Assembly (NCBI RefSeq): GCF_021018805.1
Contig: NC_086247.1
Location: 143,329,378-143,393,377, forward strand
Reading direction: 5' to 3'
Length of the DNA: 64,000 nucleotides
Origin: Prinia subflava
Taxonomy: Eukaryota > Chordata > Aves > Passeriformes > Cisticolidae
In this document: piece by piece, positions 13,201-24,700 of the stretch
Layout: the number at the start of each line of letters is the position of its first letter
How positions within the stretch are numbered: position 1 is the stretch's first letter
Translations under genes and position numbers: made by a program
Notes under the pieces: model-generated
Databases searched by the model: none
Told to the model about the DNA's origin: nothing
What the model saw: the letters and a program-made list of their open reading frames with translations, nothing else

Positions 13201-16200
13201 CAAGAGTTTTTATCTCTATGTGTCCTCAAGCAAGGCATCAGGAGAGAGAAACACTCTTGCAACAAAATTAAATAGTTTTAGATCTAATTTTACTAGGCTG
13301 AACTAGATTTCAAATTGATTTCCAAGGAATCTAACACAGAACAAAACACAGACACATTGCTTTTCTCATAAAAAATCCATCAGCCACCTTGTGTTTTTAC
13401 TTACTTTGCTCTTTACGGGAAGTAATAAGAAACTAATATTTCACAACACAGCATGTTTCATTCCGTAGAGGGCTTTCATGGCAGAGGAGCTCGGAGTGGG
13501 CTGGTACAGAACACCAAAGTACAGCCCCTGAGATTTGTCTGTGCAAGTCCTATTTGAATTCCTGTGATAAATCTGCAGCTAAACCCCACTGTCTCCATCC
13601 CAGAAATGCAGGAGAGCTGCAGGACATGCCACTGTAAAATGAAGTTATGTCCTAATGCATGATGTGATCAAGTAAACATATCCCTGTGTACCTCAGCCCA
13701 TATTGAATGAATCCACACAAATCCCATGCAGGGGGTTTTGCTGCTTCCTAAGTGACAAGCCAGAAGTCACTTTGGCCTCAGAGTAAATAAGTGCAGCTGC
13801 ATGTGGAGGCACTGGTGGGATGCAGGGCTGCAGAGGGGCCAGAGCACAGGGCATGGGGCTGCCACTGCCTGCTAGGTGTTGGATTGGCCCTGGTAAAACA
13901 TTTCACACAGCTTCCCCGAAAGCTTTCCAAGGTAGCAGTTCTGGGTCAGCAGACAGCTGGGACAGCATGCACAGAGGATTAGTCCAGCTGCCAGGCCCCT
14001 GAGCTAACCAATGTTTCACATTCAATGTTCTCTGCAGTATCATAATACCATAAACTGTTATTGCTACTTAATAAAATTGCATTTCAGAGCTCTCAACTTG
14101 GACACAGATCCCATTTTGCTAAGCACTGAACAAGAATAGAGCAAAAATATATTCTCTGCTCCAAGAACCACATAAAAAAAATTATACAGGCAGCAAGTAG
14201 AACTATTTACAGAAGACCCCTGCACTTGGCAGGCCATATTCAAATTCCAGGCAAGGCACCAGAAGCAGGTGCTGCTGTGCCTGGGCACTGCCTCGTACTG
14301 AACAGCTTGTTGCCCTGGTTCAGAGGAAGATTTCATGGCTCCAGGTTCACACCTCTGACTTCTAATTCAAGGCACAACCTGCTTTGAGCAGCTGAAAACT
14401 TTTGCCTGTAATACTGACTACCGAAATGTTCCCCGGTTTTGTCTCCCATTTAGTTATCAGACTAAAGACAATGAGCTCTGATATTTTACATCTTCATTTC
14501 AGGTCCTTGCTGAAGCAGAGAACAAAAACAATAATGCTGAATACATTTTTTTTTTCATTTTGAAAACCTAAATTCTTTTTTCTGAATAGTCCCTTTTGTC
14601 CCCTGTTTTTAAGGAAATTGTTCCAGTCAAAAATCATATTCAACCAGAAGGTTTTTCTCTGTGCATATTTCTCTGCTGCCTCCAAGGAAAGCTTTCCTTA
14701 ACAGTTCCCACATGGGCCAGGGTGGGATATCACAGCAAATGCTCTGGATTGAAAACCAGTTATAAAAAGCAGACATTTAGTAACTGTCCACCTCAAAGGC
14801 CATGCTCTCAGAGGTGCCAAGCATCCCAGCTGCAGACAGGAAGAGTGCCACATTTTTAACCCTTTCATGTTCTCCAGTTCAAAGGCTCTTTTTCCCCCTT
14901 GGACTGCTCAGCCAGGCGTGCTGTTCCAATTGCATTGACTGATAGCTCTCAAGGGTCCATGATGTCAGCACAACTCCAATTTAAGACCTCACAGTGCAGG
15001 ACTGAGAGAAGAAAACACAAACCAAGCAAGAATGGGCATGTGCCAGTAGTCCCTTGCAAATACATGCAGGCTTGAACTTATCCCATGCAAGCTCCTGCAG
15101 CAGCCTGCTCTGTCTGCAGAAACATCAGCCCTCTGAAGGGGTTTAGGGCAGCCACATTTTTAATTTAAACATGGCTGGAGGGGGTGGACAGAGACCCTCC
15201 CAGCCCCTGTGGAGCTGTGGTGGTAATTTGTGGGGACCCCAGCACAGCTTTGTCAGTGGGGATATAAAAGCATCACACAGAGCCTGCATACTTGCCTGTG
15301 AAGCAAAAAGCACTTGGGCAATGCTGCTAAGCCCTGCACACTCAGAAACTTTAGATTCAACAGCTGGTTGTCAAACCCAACTGTAAGGGCTGATTCTGAC
15401 ATCATGCAAGTAAATCCCTTTCTAGAAACTGGCTGCTTGAATTAAATAATGCAGCACGGTGGCCATACAAGCCATAATTTACAAGGCTGTGAGCCTTTCC
15501 AGTAAGTGCTGTGGTTTAAAGACATTGCTATTTTCCCTACAAATGTGCCATATTTTTCTTTTGCATTAAGAATCTCCTCACCCTGTCAGTCAGTGTCAGC
15601 CCAAGCCTGAACTGTCTAAGATACGGGAAGGAAGATAAAGAATCATCTCTTGATTTGCAGGCTCTCTTTTCTCTGTATCCCCCCTCCTTTCAAAATAAAT
15701 CAAGGCTAAACACAACTGTAAAAATGTAACTATTCAAGGAGCTGCAAATACTGCTTTAGAGAAATAAAAAATAAGGTTTTTTTCAAGAGATTTTGCAGTT
15801 GAATTGACACTATTGCATCATATTTGTCCCTTCCTGAGTAATTTCATACTCCACACAAACCAAATGAATGACTTAGGACTGGTTTATAATGTCCTCATTC
15901 TGTTTTTAAAAGAATGCTATTAAAGAAACCTCTGACAATTAAAGTAGCTTATGGTAATCAATTTAAATATGAGAATGAAACTAATTCAGTAAAACATTGT
16001 TAACGCTGATCTGGCAAACCACTGGTATCCATCTGTCTAATCCTTCTTGTGTTTGAAAGTTGCATTTTTGAAAAACAATTATTAATAACGCTCATTAGCT
16101 GCCAAGCAAAAGAGCATGCCACAAACTTCTGCTCAGAGATAGCAAATACCAGCAAATACTACTCACTTTTCCAAGTCTGAGCTAGAACCTGCTGCAAGAT

Positions 16201-16339
16201 CTCATAGTCAGGGCAAGTTTTTCTGCTGGAGTCTGCAGAGATGGGAGATGTAAAGGATGGGCCCTTTCTGTAAAGGAAGTGCAACCCCCTGCAGATTCCA
16301 AGTGTCTCCCTACAGCCCTCCAGCACCCTCCCACCAGAC

Positions 16340-16578
16340 AAGCTATTCCAGCACTACACTATCCCTGCTGTTAGGAAGGGTTTTTTAATGTCTAAAGTGA
16401 ATTTTCCTTTGTGCAATTTAAGTCCATTACTTCTAGTTCTGTTAATGCACATGGAACACAGTTTGCTCCTTTCTTCCATGCAGCAGCTTTTTATGTGCTT
16501 GCAGGCTGCTGTTATGACCCCACTCAGTCTGCTCTTCTCAAAGCTAAACAATTTGTCCAACATGTATAAGGGCTGATT
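16340..16578 (-). mobile_element. Old, diverged CR1 LINE fragment
   Basis: The + strand carries the order expected for the reverse complement of a CR1 region just inside the 3' end: CTGTTAGGAAGGGTTTTTTA, GTGCAATTTAAGTCCATTAC, CAGCAGCTTTTTATGTGCTT, GGCTGCTGTTATGACCCCAC and TCTTCTCAAAGCTAAACAAT. The minus-strand frame 16354-16563 is a decayed piece of its reading frame (FSFEKSRLSGVI resembles the CR1 LFSLEKRRLRGDLI end). Divergence is high, suggesting an older subfamily than the other copies. Confidence 0.72.
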
Positions 16579-19500
16579 TTTAAAAGTGTTGAGCTCCTGC
16601 TGCTGCTGTTACTTTTATTCTGGTGATTGAGAGTGAAAGAACTTCCACAGAGTTGATGATCAAGCAGCATTGTCTGGTGCCCTTCAAATACTGATAGGTA
16701 TGAAGGGCACGGATGTGTTTATAGCTGTATATGTGCATTCTTGTCTTCACAATAAAAGTGTATTTACAGGAACTCTGACCAGCCTTCTGACAGCATCCCC
16801 AGGGCAAGAGCAACTTCACAAAAAAAGCAGGTTTTAGTGGAAACTTGCCTGCCTTATGTGCCAGGCTTTGCTGCATCTTTTGTACTCAAGCATTTTCTGT
16901 ATTTCATGCAACAAATATCTTGCTCCATAGGGTTTTTTATTTAAATTATTTTTATGGCTACTGTAAAACACTGCTCATGATTCTATGTTAACTATTTGCT
17001 GTTGCTGGAAAATATATCCTTGGAAGAGTCAGCTAAAATCCTTTTCCATCCCAAAATGAAAGAGTGAGGTTTCCTTCCTATACCACGTTTCTCTTCAGAA
17101 GAAATTATGATTTTTATGCTTAGAGTTCTGGAGCAGATTTCTACTTGGAAGACTGTTTTTATAGTGAATGCACTACAAAATATGATGCTATATCTTGCAA
17201 TAGTGTTCCAGGGCAGCTAGAGATAAATTCCACTATACCTGCTCTTTGTCTCTCAATTTCCCTTGTAAATAAAGCTTTCTTTGTATCCATGTAGGCCCTT
17301 ATGAAATCTCTTCTTCATGGCATCAGAGGCTTTGGGCACAACTGTAATGCCAGCAATAATACCTTCATGTATTTCTTCTCATAAACAAAGGGTTATATAT
17401 TCTGCATTTCTGCAGAAAAGAGTTTTTGAAATGTCTTTTTTTTTCTGCTTAACTTCCTCAGATAAATACAGAGAACATTTACAATTTTAAACTAGAAAAA
17501 AAAAATCAAAGTCTTGGAAGGAAAAGAGAGAGAGAGAAAAGGAGGCTTTAGTGGTATTTCTCTCTATGATTTTTTCGAATACAACTTTGTCCTTTATTCT
17601 TATTCATAAGATTTCATCAAACTGGTGGAAACAAAGCTAATTACGATGGGCACTAACCTACACAGGCACCATAAAGTGCGAATACACAGTTCTCCTAATC
17701 TTTACAATTAACACTGAATTTCACCACTGGTAATAAAGCTGATATGCCTCATGGTCTGTACAGCAACAGGCAATAATACCAATAATTTTAAATCTAACCT
17801 GACTGTTTCCCTGTAAACACCTTCATTTAATTATTCTGTCATTTATCTTCTCCTCCTTCACCGGGTCAATAATTCATCTGTGCAGTGTGTATACTACAGC
17901 TTTTCTCTTCTTACAGAGCTTATTGAAAACCCTGCCCTCCTCCTCCTCCTCCCAGACATACACTATATGTTCCCTTGCTCAGCCAATGGATTGACATATT
18001 GAATTATAATCTTTATCACTGGTATTGATAGAAGTATATCCTGTTATTAGGATCTGCCTGTATTTGGGTGACACAAACCAATCCATTGCTGCTCTGAGCA
18101 TGCAGCAAATTTTACATCCTGTTTCTCTGCCACACAAAATCAAATCACCAGCAAGGGCTTTGGGGACAGGTGGAAAACAGTTAGCAACAAAAGCTTAAGA
18201 TGGTTAAAGGGTTCCTTAAGACAAAATAAACATGAAATTGATGAATTTTAAATCCACATTGTAAATTTCACTTATCAATCACACAAAATTAAATCATAAA
18301 ATATCCCTTTACCTAACAATAGCATAGTATAAAACTAAATGGATTTGCATTTTGGCTGGTGGCAGGAGTAAGCATTAGCCACTGCAGCAAGAAAGCACTT
18401 CCATATTGTTTGGTTAATGGGTTACCTGTTCATGAGAAATCAGAATATTTTCTCAGCAAAGATTTAGGTTTGTGTGTGCCATCAGTGCCTTGAGGGTTAA
18501 TCCTGAAGGTCTGACAGCTGTCAGCAGTCAGGCACAGGTGGGGTACACACAGTTTGGGATCTCAGTACCCAGACACAACAGTCACTGCTGGTACTACAGC
18601 CAAGGGCTGCCCTGATCCTGTGTCTATCATCTGAAACACTTCCCTTACCAAATGCAGCCTTTGGATTAGGTCCCAAAAGCCTACACTCTTTTCACTTCCA
18701 TCAAAGAAACCAGCTGAGAAAGTCAGGAGTGAATACCAGCCTTTATCATGATCACAACCCAGCAGTCTCACACACAGTGAGATGTCGTACAGAGACACCA
18801 CATTTCTCAGTGAGCAATGCCTTAGCAAAAAAGTGTCAAAGGATTCACTCAGGAAAATCTTCTGGCTCTAGCGTTCATAAATAGCTTCATTCTTTTGGTT
18901 CCTGACATCACTGCAATCCCATAATGAAATTGCAATTGAAGGAGACTAATTTGTGCTCTAATTATATATTAGTCTGGGCTGAAAGGTTTCTGGACGGAAA
19001 AAGGTTTTCTTCAGGCAATCTTTTATTCTGCTTATTGTATTTACTTAACAAAGAGCAGTCAGCTTTTACAGTGAATTCCCGTAATAGAGTTGAGCTGTAA
19101 TGTTACCCAGCTAAGGGCAAACATATGCAGTCATTTTTGATGGGTTCTGATAACAGTCTTTAACAAGAGCAAGGATTGTTAGCAAGTGCAGGAAGAACCA
19201 GGCCAAAAAGCTAACAGATGTTCTGCTGAAAAATTTTAAGAGCTTTTCACTGGAATACCTTCTAGACCAGTGGTACTTTAGTGGACAGGTAGTTTGAGTA
19301 AATTCAGATATATATTTTCTCAATGATAAAGAAATTTCCCATGGAAACATTTTTTCTTGTGTCACTTCAGAGAACACATTCTTGGCCTGATTTTGATGCT
19401 TCTGCCAGAGGATGAGAGGCCAACATTGTTCACAATGTGCAGGACACAGAGCATTCTCACTTGGTGAGCCTCAGCCACCAATTTCCTCAGCCATAGCTGA

Positions 19501-20370
19501 GGCTTTCTAAGCAGAGAAGTACTTTAGGAAAGCAAGAAAGTTCTTCAAAGCTGCAGATCACTTTGTTAGTTGTGTTTCTGTTTCTTCTGTCAAGTAGACA
19601 CTGTTGATCAAGTATTGTTGATCCTCAATAAAGTCCTCGTAGTGTGTCAGAAGGAATTCAGCCCAAATAAAATTAATTTTCAGCTAAACAAATTAGTTAT
19701 CAAAGGAAATAAAACACTTAAATATATAACTACTTCTAGTGTTGGCATTAACTTCAGCTTTTCCCTATAGAGAAATCCTGAGCCAAATATTGACCTAGTA
19801 TAAGTCAGTATCAGTTCTCTCTTTGAGAATCTACCCTGGCCTCTAATGCAGAGTCTGATCATGGCACTGGAAGTAAATGTCTTTGCCATACACTATCTGC
19901 AGGACAAACAGAAGCCACAGTCAAAAGCACTTAATATGAGGGCACAAGAGGGATTTCAAATGTGTGTTCTACTGTGTGAACAGCTTTCTGGGCATACCAT
20001 AAGAGTTTTCCAAAAATCGTATGAAAAACTGGTAGAACTACAAGCCACGTTAGTCTTTTGTGCCCTCCACCACTGAATTTTCTCTTATGAATTCTGGTTC
20101 AGCCTGTTAGGGAGAGGAGACAAGCGAGGTAGATGGTCTCATCCATTAGAGCAGTGCTCATGTCCCTTCTCCCAGGGCTGACTGCCTACCCCATTCCCAG
20201 CTGGACCAGTTCAAGCATCCCCTACTCTGCAGTGCTTGGGTATCATTGCTGAAAAGTACAGTCAAGAAACACTACATGAGGGCAGAAAGCAGGAGGAATG
20301 TGTATTTGGTGTTTGCTTGTGCCAGCTGTAATAAATGCATGGAGGTTCAGTAAACTGTGGAGGTAGTGTA

Positions 20371-20622
20371 GAGTCACAGAATCACAGAATGTGCTGAGCT
20401 GGAAGGGATCCACAAGGATCACTGAGTCCAACTCCCAGCCCTGCACAGCACCATTCCCACAAGGGGAGATGCCTGAGGACATTGTCCAAACACCTGTGGA
20501 ACTCTGTCAGGCTGGTGCTGTGAACACTGCCCTGGGTCTGTGCCCAAACACCCTCCAGGGGAAAAATCTAATATCCAACCTGAACCTTCAGTGACACAAC
20601 TTCAGGCCATCCCTTCAGATCC
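20371..20622 (-). mobile_element. CR1 LINE 3' end, passerine-like subtype
   Basis: The run GAGTCACAGAATCACAGAAT contains the duplicated CR1 terminal motif. It is followed by GCTGAGCTGGAAGGGATCCA, GAGTCCAACTCCCAGCCCTG, CATTGTCCAAACACCTGTGG and AATATCCAACCTGAACCTTC, in the order of a CR1 3' untranslated and terminal coding region read in reverse. It ends only about 108 bp before the acceptor of the 87-bp ADARB2 exon and lies antisense to the gene. Confidence 0.92.
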
Positions 20623-20730
20623 TAAAACCAAACAGACTGTCCAAGACATTTTGACCTGAGAAAAAGTGAGATGTGAATCCATTGACTGAGTACTGATCTT
20701 ATATGTATCTTTTCTTCTGTTTCCTTCTAG

Positions 20731-20817
20731 AAAAACTAAGCATACTGTCAACCTTCATAGCACCCTTCAAGTACCTGAGTCCTGGCCAGACCACCATGGA
20801 GGATGAAGACAATTTAA
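20731..20817 (+). CDS. ADARB2: ADARB2 small internal coding exon (N-terminal segment)
   Basis: This is an internal coding exon of the inactive RNA-editing paralogue ADARB2 (ADAR3). The acceptor is a pyrimidine-rich tract ending in AG at 20729-20730, and the donor is GTAAGC from 20818. The first two bases complete a split codon. The exon then reads [18 protein letters not shown] followed by [10 protein letters not shown], and ends with one base (a). Joined to GT at 28593, that base gives AGT (Ser) and continues TSSAEVKEN. This matches the N-terminal region of vertebrate ADARB2 as I remember it (human has a closely similar ILSTFLAPFKHLSPG then an acidic stretch and [10 protein letters not shown]). 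The 29 codons sit just after the arginine-rich R domain, whose exon lies outside the window. Both flanking introns are phase 1, so skipping the exon keeps the frame. The segment has no named domain; it is short, hydrophobic-then-acidic. The recurrence of the protein match and the perfect phase fit make this firm despite the small size. Confidence 0.93.
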
Positions 20818-20934
20818 GTAAGCAGTCTCTTTTCTGTATAGATGAACAATAAAGTTCAGAAATGAAATCTCTACAGTGGAGGAGCAGTTGTGGAAAGGAG
20901 GTAGTTTTGCAACTACTGGCAAGTCCTCATGTGA

Positions 20935-21003
20935 AATCACAGAAGGGAGTTGGAAGGGACCCACAAGGATCATCAGGTCCAGTTCTGGCCCTGAACAAAA
21001 CCA
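20935..21003 (-). mobile_element. CR1 LINE 3' terminal fragment
   Basis: AATCACAGAAGGGAGTTGGA, then AGGGACCCACAAGGATCATC and GGTCCAGTTCTGGCCCTGAA, is a short copy of the same CR1 terminus seen at 20371 but with its own 3' end, so it is a separate insertion in the same orientation. It starts about 117 bp after the donor of the 87-bp ADARB2 exon. Confidence 0.85.
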
Positions 21004-21685
21004 TCAAATTGAGAATTGATTAGCCAGGCTTAAAGAAACCAGTGATAAACTAAAATTTAACCACCCTTTGCTAATTAGTATTCTCTTGGGCTCTTACACT
21101 TCAACCAACTCTCTGAGCCCATGACTTTACAGCTGGGGGAAAGTCCTGATGGACTTGAAGGGGTTGAGAAGTTTTCCAAACACCAAGAAATCCAAGAGTG
21201 GCAGTTAGGAATAACTCTAGTAAACCCTTCCATTTCTCACCCAGAAGCAATTATTGTGTTTTATGCTGCCTGCTTATTGTAACACAAATTGAATCTTTTC
21301 TATAAAAAGGGAGAGGAGCTTTCTGAACCAAATGAGCAATGTTTTAGTATCACCTTCCAGACTGATTTCTTTTCCAGCCAGACACATGCTGCCATGTTGC
21401 CCTATCAGAGCCACTTAGTGGGAAGAATTTGATGGTTTTCCCTTGTTGTTGCTGATCTGCCATGGTTTGATCATGGTGCATCACCAAGGGGAAGAGCTGC
21501 TGGAGGAGTGAAGAAGCACAGCCTGCTATTTTCTGCTGCTGAGCATCACATGGACATCACACTACTCTGCTGCACAGTGAAGGCAGGCAATTACAGATCT
21601 CAGAAAAGGCAAAAAAAAAATCCTGAAAATCCTTCAGAATTGCTCCCAGGAAGGCTGTATTTTCAGGAAGACATATGAGAAGTAT

Positions 21686-21700
21686 ACACACACACACACA
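21686..21700. repeat. Short (AC)n repeat
   Basis: About seven AC units lie between AAGTAT and AGAGGAAAC. It is short and probably stable. Confidence 0.9.
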
Positions 21701-24700
21701 GAGGAAACATATTATGCACACCATGAGCTTGTGCAGGCACCTCCTGCGTAATAGTTCCCAAATGTGCTACTTAGTTATTTTTAGGTAATGTAGGAAGTTT
21801 GTACAAGCCAAACACTGTAACACCATTTTCTTATTGCTGCTGTAACACCATGACAGCTTTGTGTCTGCATGGGCTGTAAAACAGCTCACATGGACAGGGT
21901 TAAGCTATGTTTTCTGAAAGAGAAACAGCAAATGTCACTGTTTTCAGGGTCATCCTACCCAGTCCTCCCTTTGGTCAAACATATGCTCCAGTGAAAAGGC
22001 AGCTATTTATTTCTTGGTACACAAAAAATGCTTTAGGTGTTACTATTGGAATCTTTAATTCTATTTTTTTTAATATGAATTAATTAAATATCATCCATAT
22101 TTCTGTTCACTTCCAGTATAGTGGCCTAAATCCCTCTAAAGCCTACATCACACATGTACCTCTGCAGTAATTCCACATTTTAAAGAGCTTCAGAGATTTG
22201 CTCTGAACAAGTGGAAGAATCTCCTCCTGTGTTAACAATTTACCAGGAGCCCAGGAGAATGCTGGCAAGGTAGAGAATGAGGTTGCTTATCCTTCTAGTT
22301 TTCTGCTCACTGAGCATCCTGTGAGAGCACTGCTTCCCCCACTGTGCTGTATCAATGGGCAGAGTTCCACCAGCTGAAATGGATACAAATCCTGTTTCAT
22401 ATTCCCTTAGGCCTTCTTTAAAAAGGGAGCCATTCAGTTTAACTACACCTGCATTTTCAACAGGTGATTATTAGCGTACAGACATGATTTTTGTAGTTTA
22501 TGATCAATTAACTAATACTTAGTTCATTGATAAACCTATCAAAGGCAATATGCACCTTTGGAATGGAATTGTGGGTAAAGTTATCCTGTCTCTGATGAAG
22601 GTCTAATCTTGAACATGCAATGAAAGGACCACCCTATTCATCCCCAGAAGGCAGTTGTACCTAAGAATGTAAGAAATGTCACAGAGGATTAGAAATAGGA
22701 AGCCTGGCTCTGTACATGGTCTTCTGCATTTATTAGTGATGCTTTGAGAAAAGGGACATTTAAATGGGAATCTTCCCCTTGGTATATCCTTCTAGCACCT
22801 ATCAAAATTTTACTCTGCTAGAGCTTGCACCAGAATCATTATATTTCTTAGACATCAACAGAACTGTCTAGTCCTCTCCAGAGCCCACTGATATTTCTGA
22901 TCTCAACAACAGCCAGGAACAAGGAGTGATTTAGAGTGTTGTCAAATAGTGCACCCTTTTATTGCTTCAAGCCTGCTGTCTCTAGTGCTGGGATTGCATG
23001 AAAGAGTGAACAATCATTCCCTGTTCACTGCTTAAACCTGTCTGCCTTTCATGATGTTACAAACCTGTGCTTGTCCCTGATCTTTAATTGTGCCATCCTC
23101 ATTTTGCCATGGGATCAAGGCAGATCATCACCAGCCACAGATACTTTTGAATCAGGTTGTACCTCTAGCAGGAGCACTGTTCCTGGGGATCTCATTATGC
23201 AGTGCTGCCACAGGCACAGGCTGAGGGCAGCACACACCTCCCCAGGGGCTGCAGAGGGAGCTGATGGTCCCCAACACACTGATTTCAACCACTGCAGCAG
23301 TCTTGGAGGACACATTCCAGACTCAGATTCAATGTACTGAAGCATGTTCAGTTATGAGCATGTTGGTCAAATTCCTCTTCAGACAGCGTGAGGCCCCAGA
23401 GCTTTTGTTTTGTTTTGTTGTGTGAGATAGAGCCCCACACTATGAGACAGACAACCTTGTCTCTAAGAAAAAAATTACTATCTCATTTTAGAGGGCAGAG
23501 CTCCAGGCAATCCCTCACCAAAACTATTCCCTTATTTTTGTTTTGAAAACTGCGTCTATTTCTATCATTTGGATTTCTCCAGGGTCTAAAATGTTCTGGC
23601 TCAGATTCAGGAAGGCACATCCTTAGGTCTGTCTCTGCCATAGGCTGCCCACATTTTCTGCTACATGTAGTTCTTTGCTAACTTGGGCAGAGAGCATTGG
23701 AATTTGGGTATCAATCTAAGTCAGGTCATTAGATCATTTGAATTATTTCCCTCATTGGTAAGATCTGTACTACACATGGATTTCACATTTACTTCAAATA
23801 GTCAGGTGGGCAGAGTATGTTCATTCTGAAACAGCTAAAGACAATGGCAGTCACCTTTCACAAACTTTTCATCTTCACTTTAAGCAAAGTCCTGTAGTTT
23901 TTTCACTGGTAATGCTTCTCTCTGCAGTGTGGTGTTACACACCAACAGAATCTACTGACACTGGTTTTAACCACCTGAACCAGCCAGCAGGGAGTGTTCA
24001 ACAGCAACAGAGAAATTATACCTTACCTAGACTTTTTACATGAAAATTTAAGAATATATAAGTGTGTTTTCATGTAAGAGAGAAAATAGTGATTTCCATT
24101 GTGAGCTTCAAGTTTATCATTCCAAAGCCAAGAATATCAACCTAAAAATCCCAGCAGAAGCATTCCCAGTCCTTGGTTGTGGAATCAGTAAGTGTATGAA
24201 AATGCCATCTTGCTTGCAAGAGGAGACTGCCCTGCATTGCATTTGGTGTTGGAGCTGGCCTTGGACAAAGGTACTATGGCTCTGGCTCCTGGGTTCATAC
24301 CTATTGCTCCTTATTCAAGATTTTTCACTTTCAAGTGCTCCAGGAAATATGAAAGTCATCCTTCTAACATCTGCAGTGTGATACAGATGAACAGCAAAAA
24401 TGTAATCTAGATATGCAATCCAGTGTTTACTGAACGTTTCTAGAGACAGTAACTGCCTGCCTCAGAGCTATCAGTTGAATCAGGCTATAATACAGATATT
24501 GCAAATTCCTTCTTTTAATATCATAGCTTTTCAAGAATGTAGTGTCCACTGTAATTCAATAGTAAAGATGCCAGTGAAAATGAAGATGCCACCTACCACC
24601 TCACCGTTCCCATCCTCCCTGGAAGTTGGCTTGGCAGCAGAATAACCTTCAACAGGAACAATATTATCTCTTCAAATGTAGCGTGGAGTATTGGATGGTT

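Larger units (their letters stand above)
1..20730 (+). other. ADARB2: ADARB2 intron, 3' portion (continues upstream of window)
   Basis: No exon with conserved protein text was recognised here. All open frames are short (140 codons or fewer), lack recognisable domains and often begin at non-ATG codons. Contents: paired octamer motifs at 7-38, a three-copy 94-bp tandem repeat at 696-976, a TTA microsatellite at 8444-8484, a CR1 3' fragment at 10151-10230, an older CR1 fragment at 16340-16578 and a CR1 3' end at 20371-20622. The rest is unique, AT-rich sequence in which I see no gene: 1000-8440, 8490-10150, 10230-16340 and 16580-20370. The intron ends in the acceptor tract TTTCTTCTGTTTCCTTCTAG (20711-20730). 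Confidence 0.85.
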
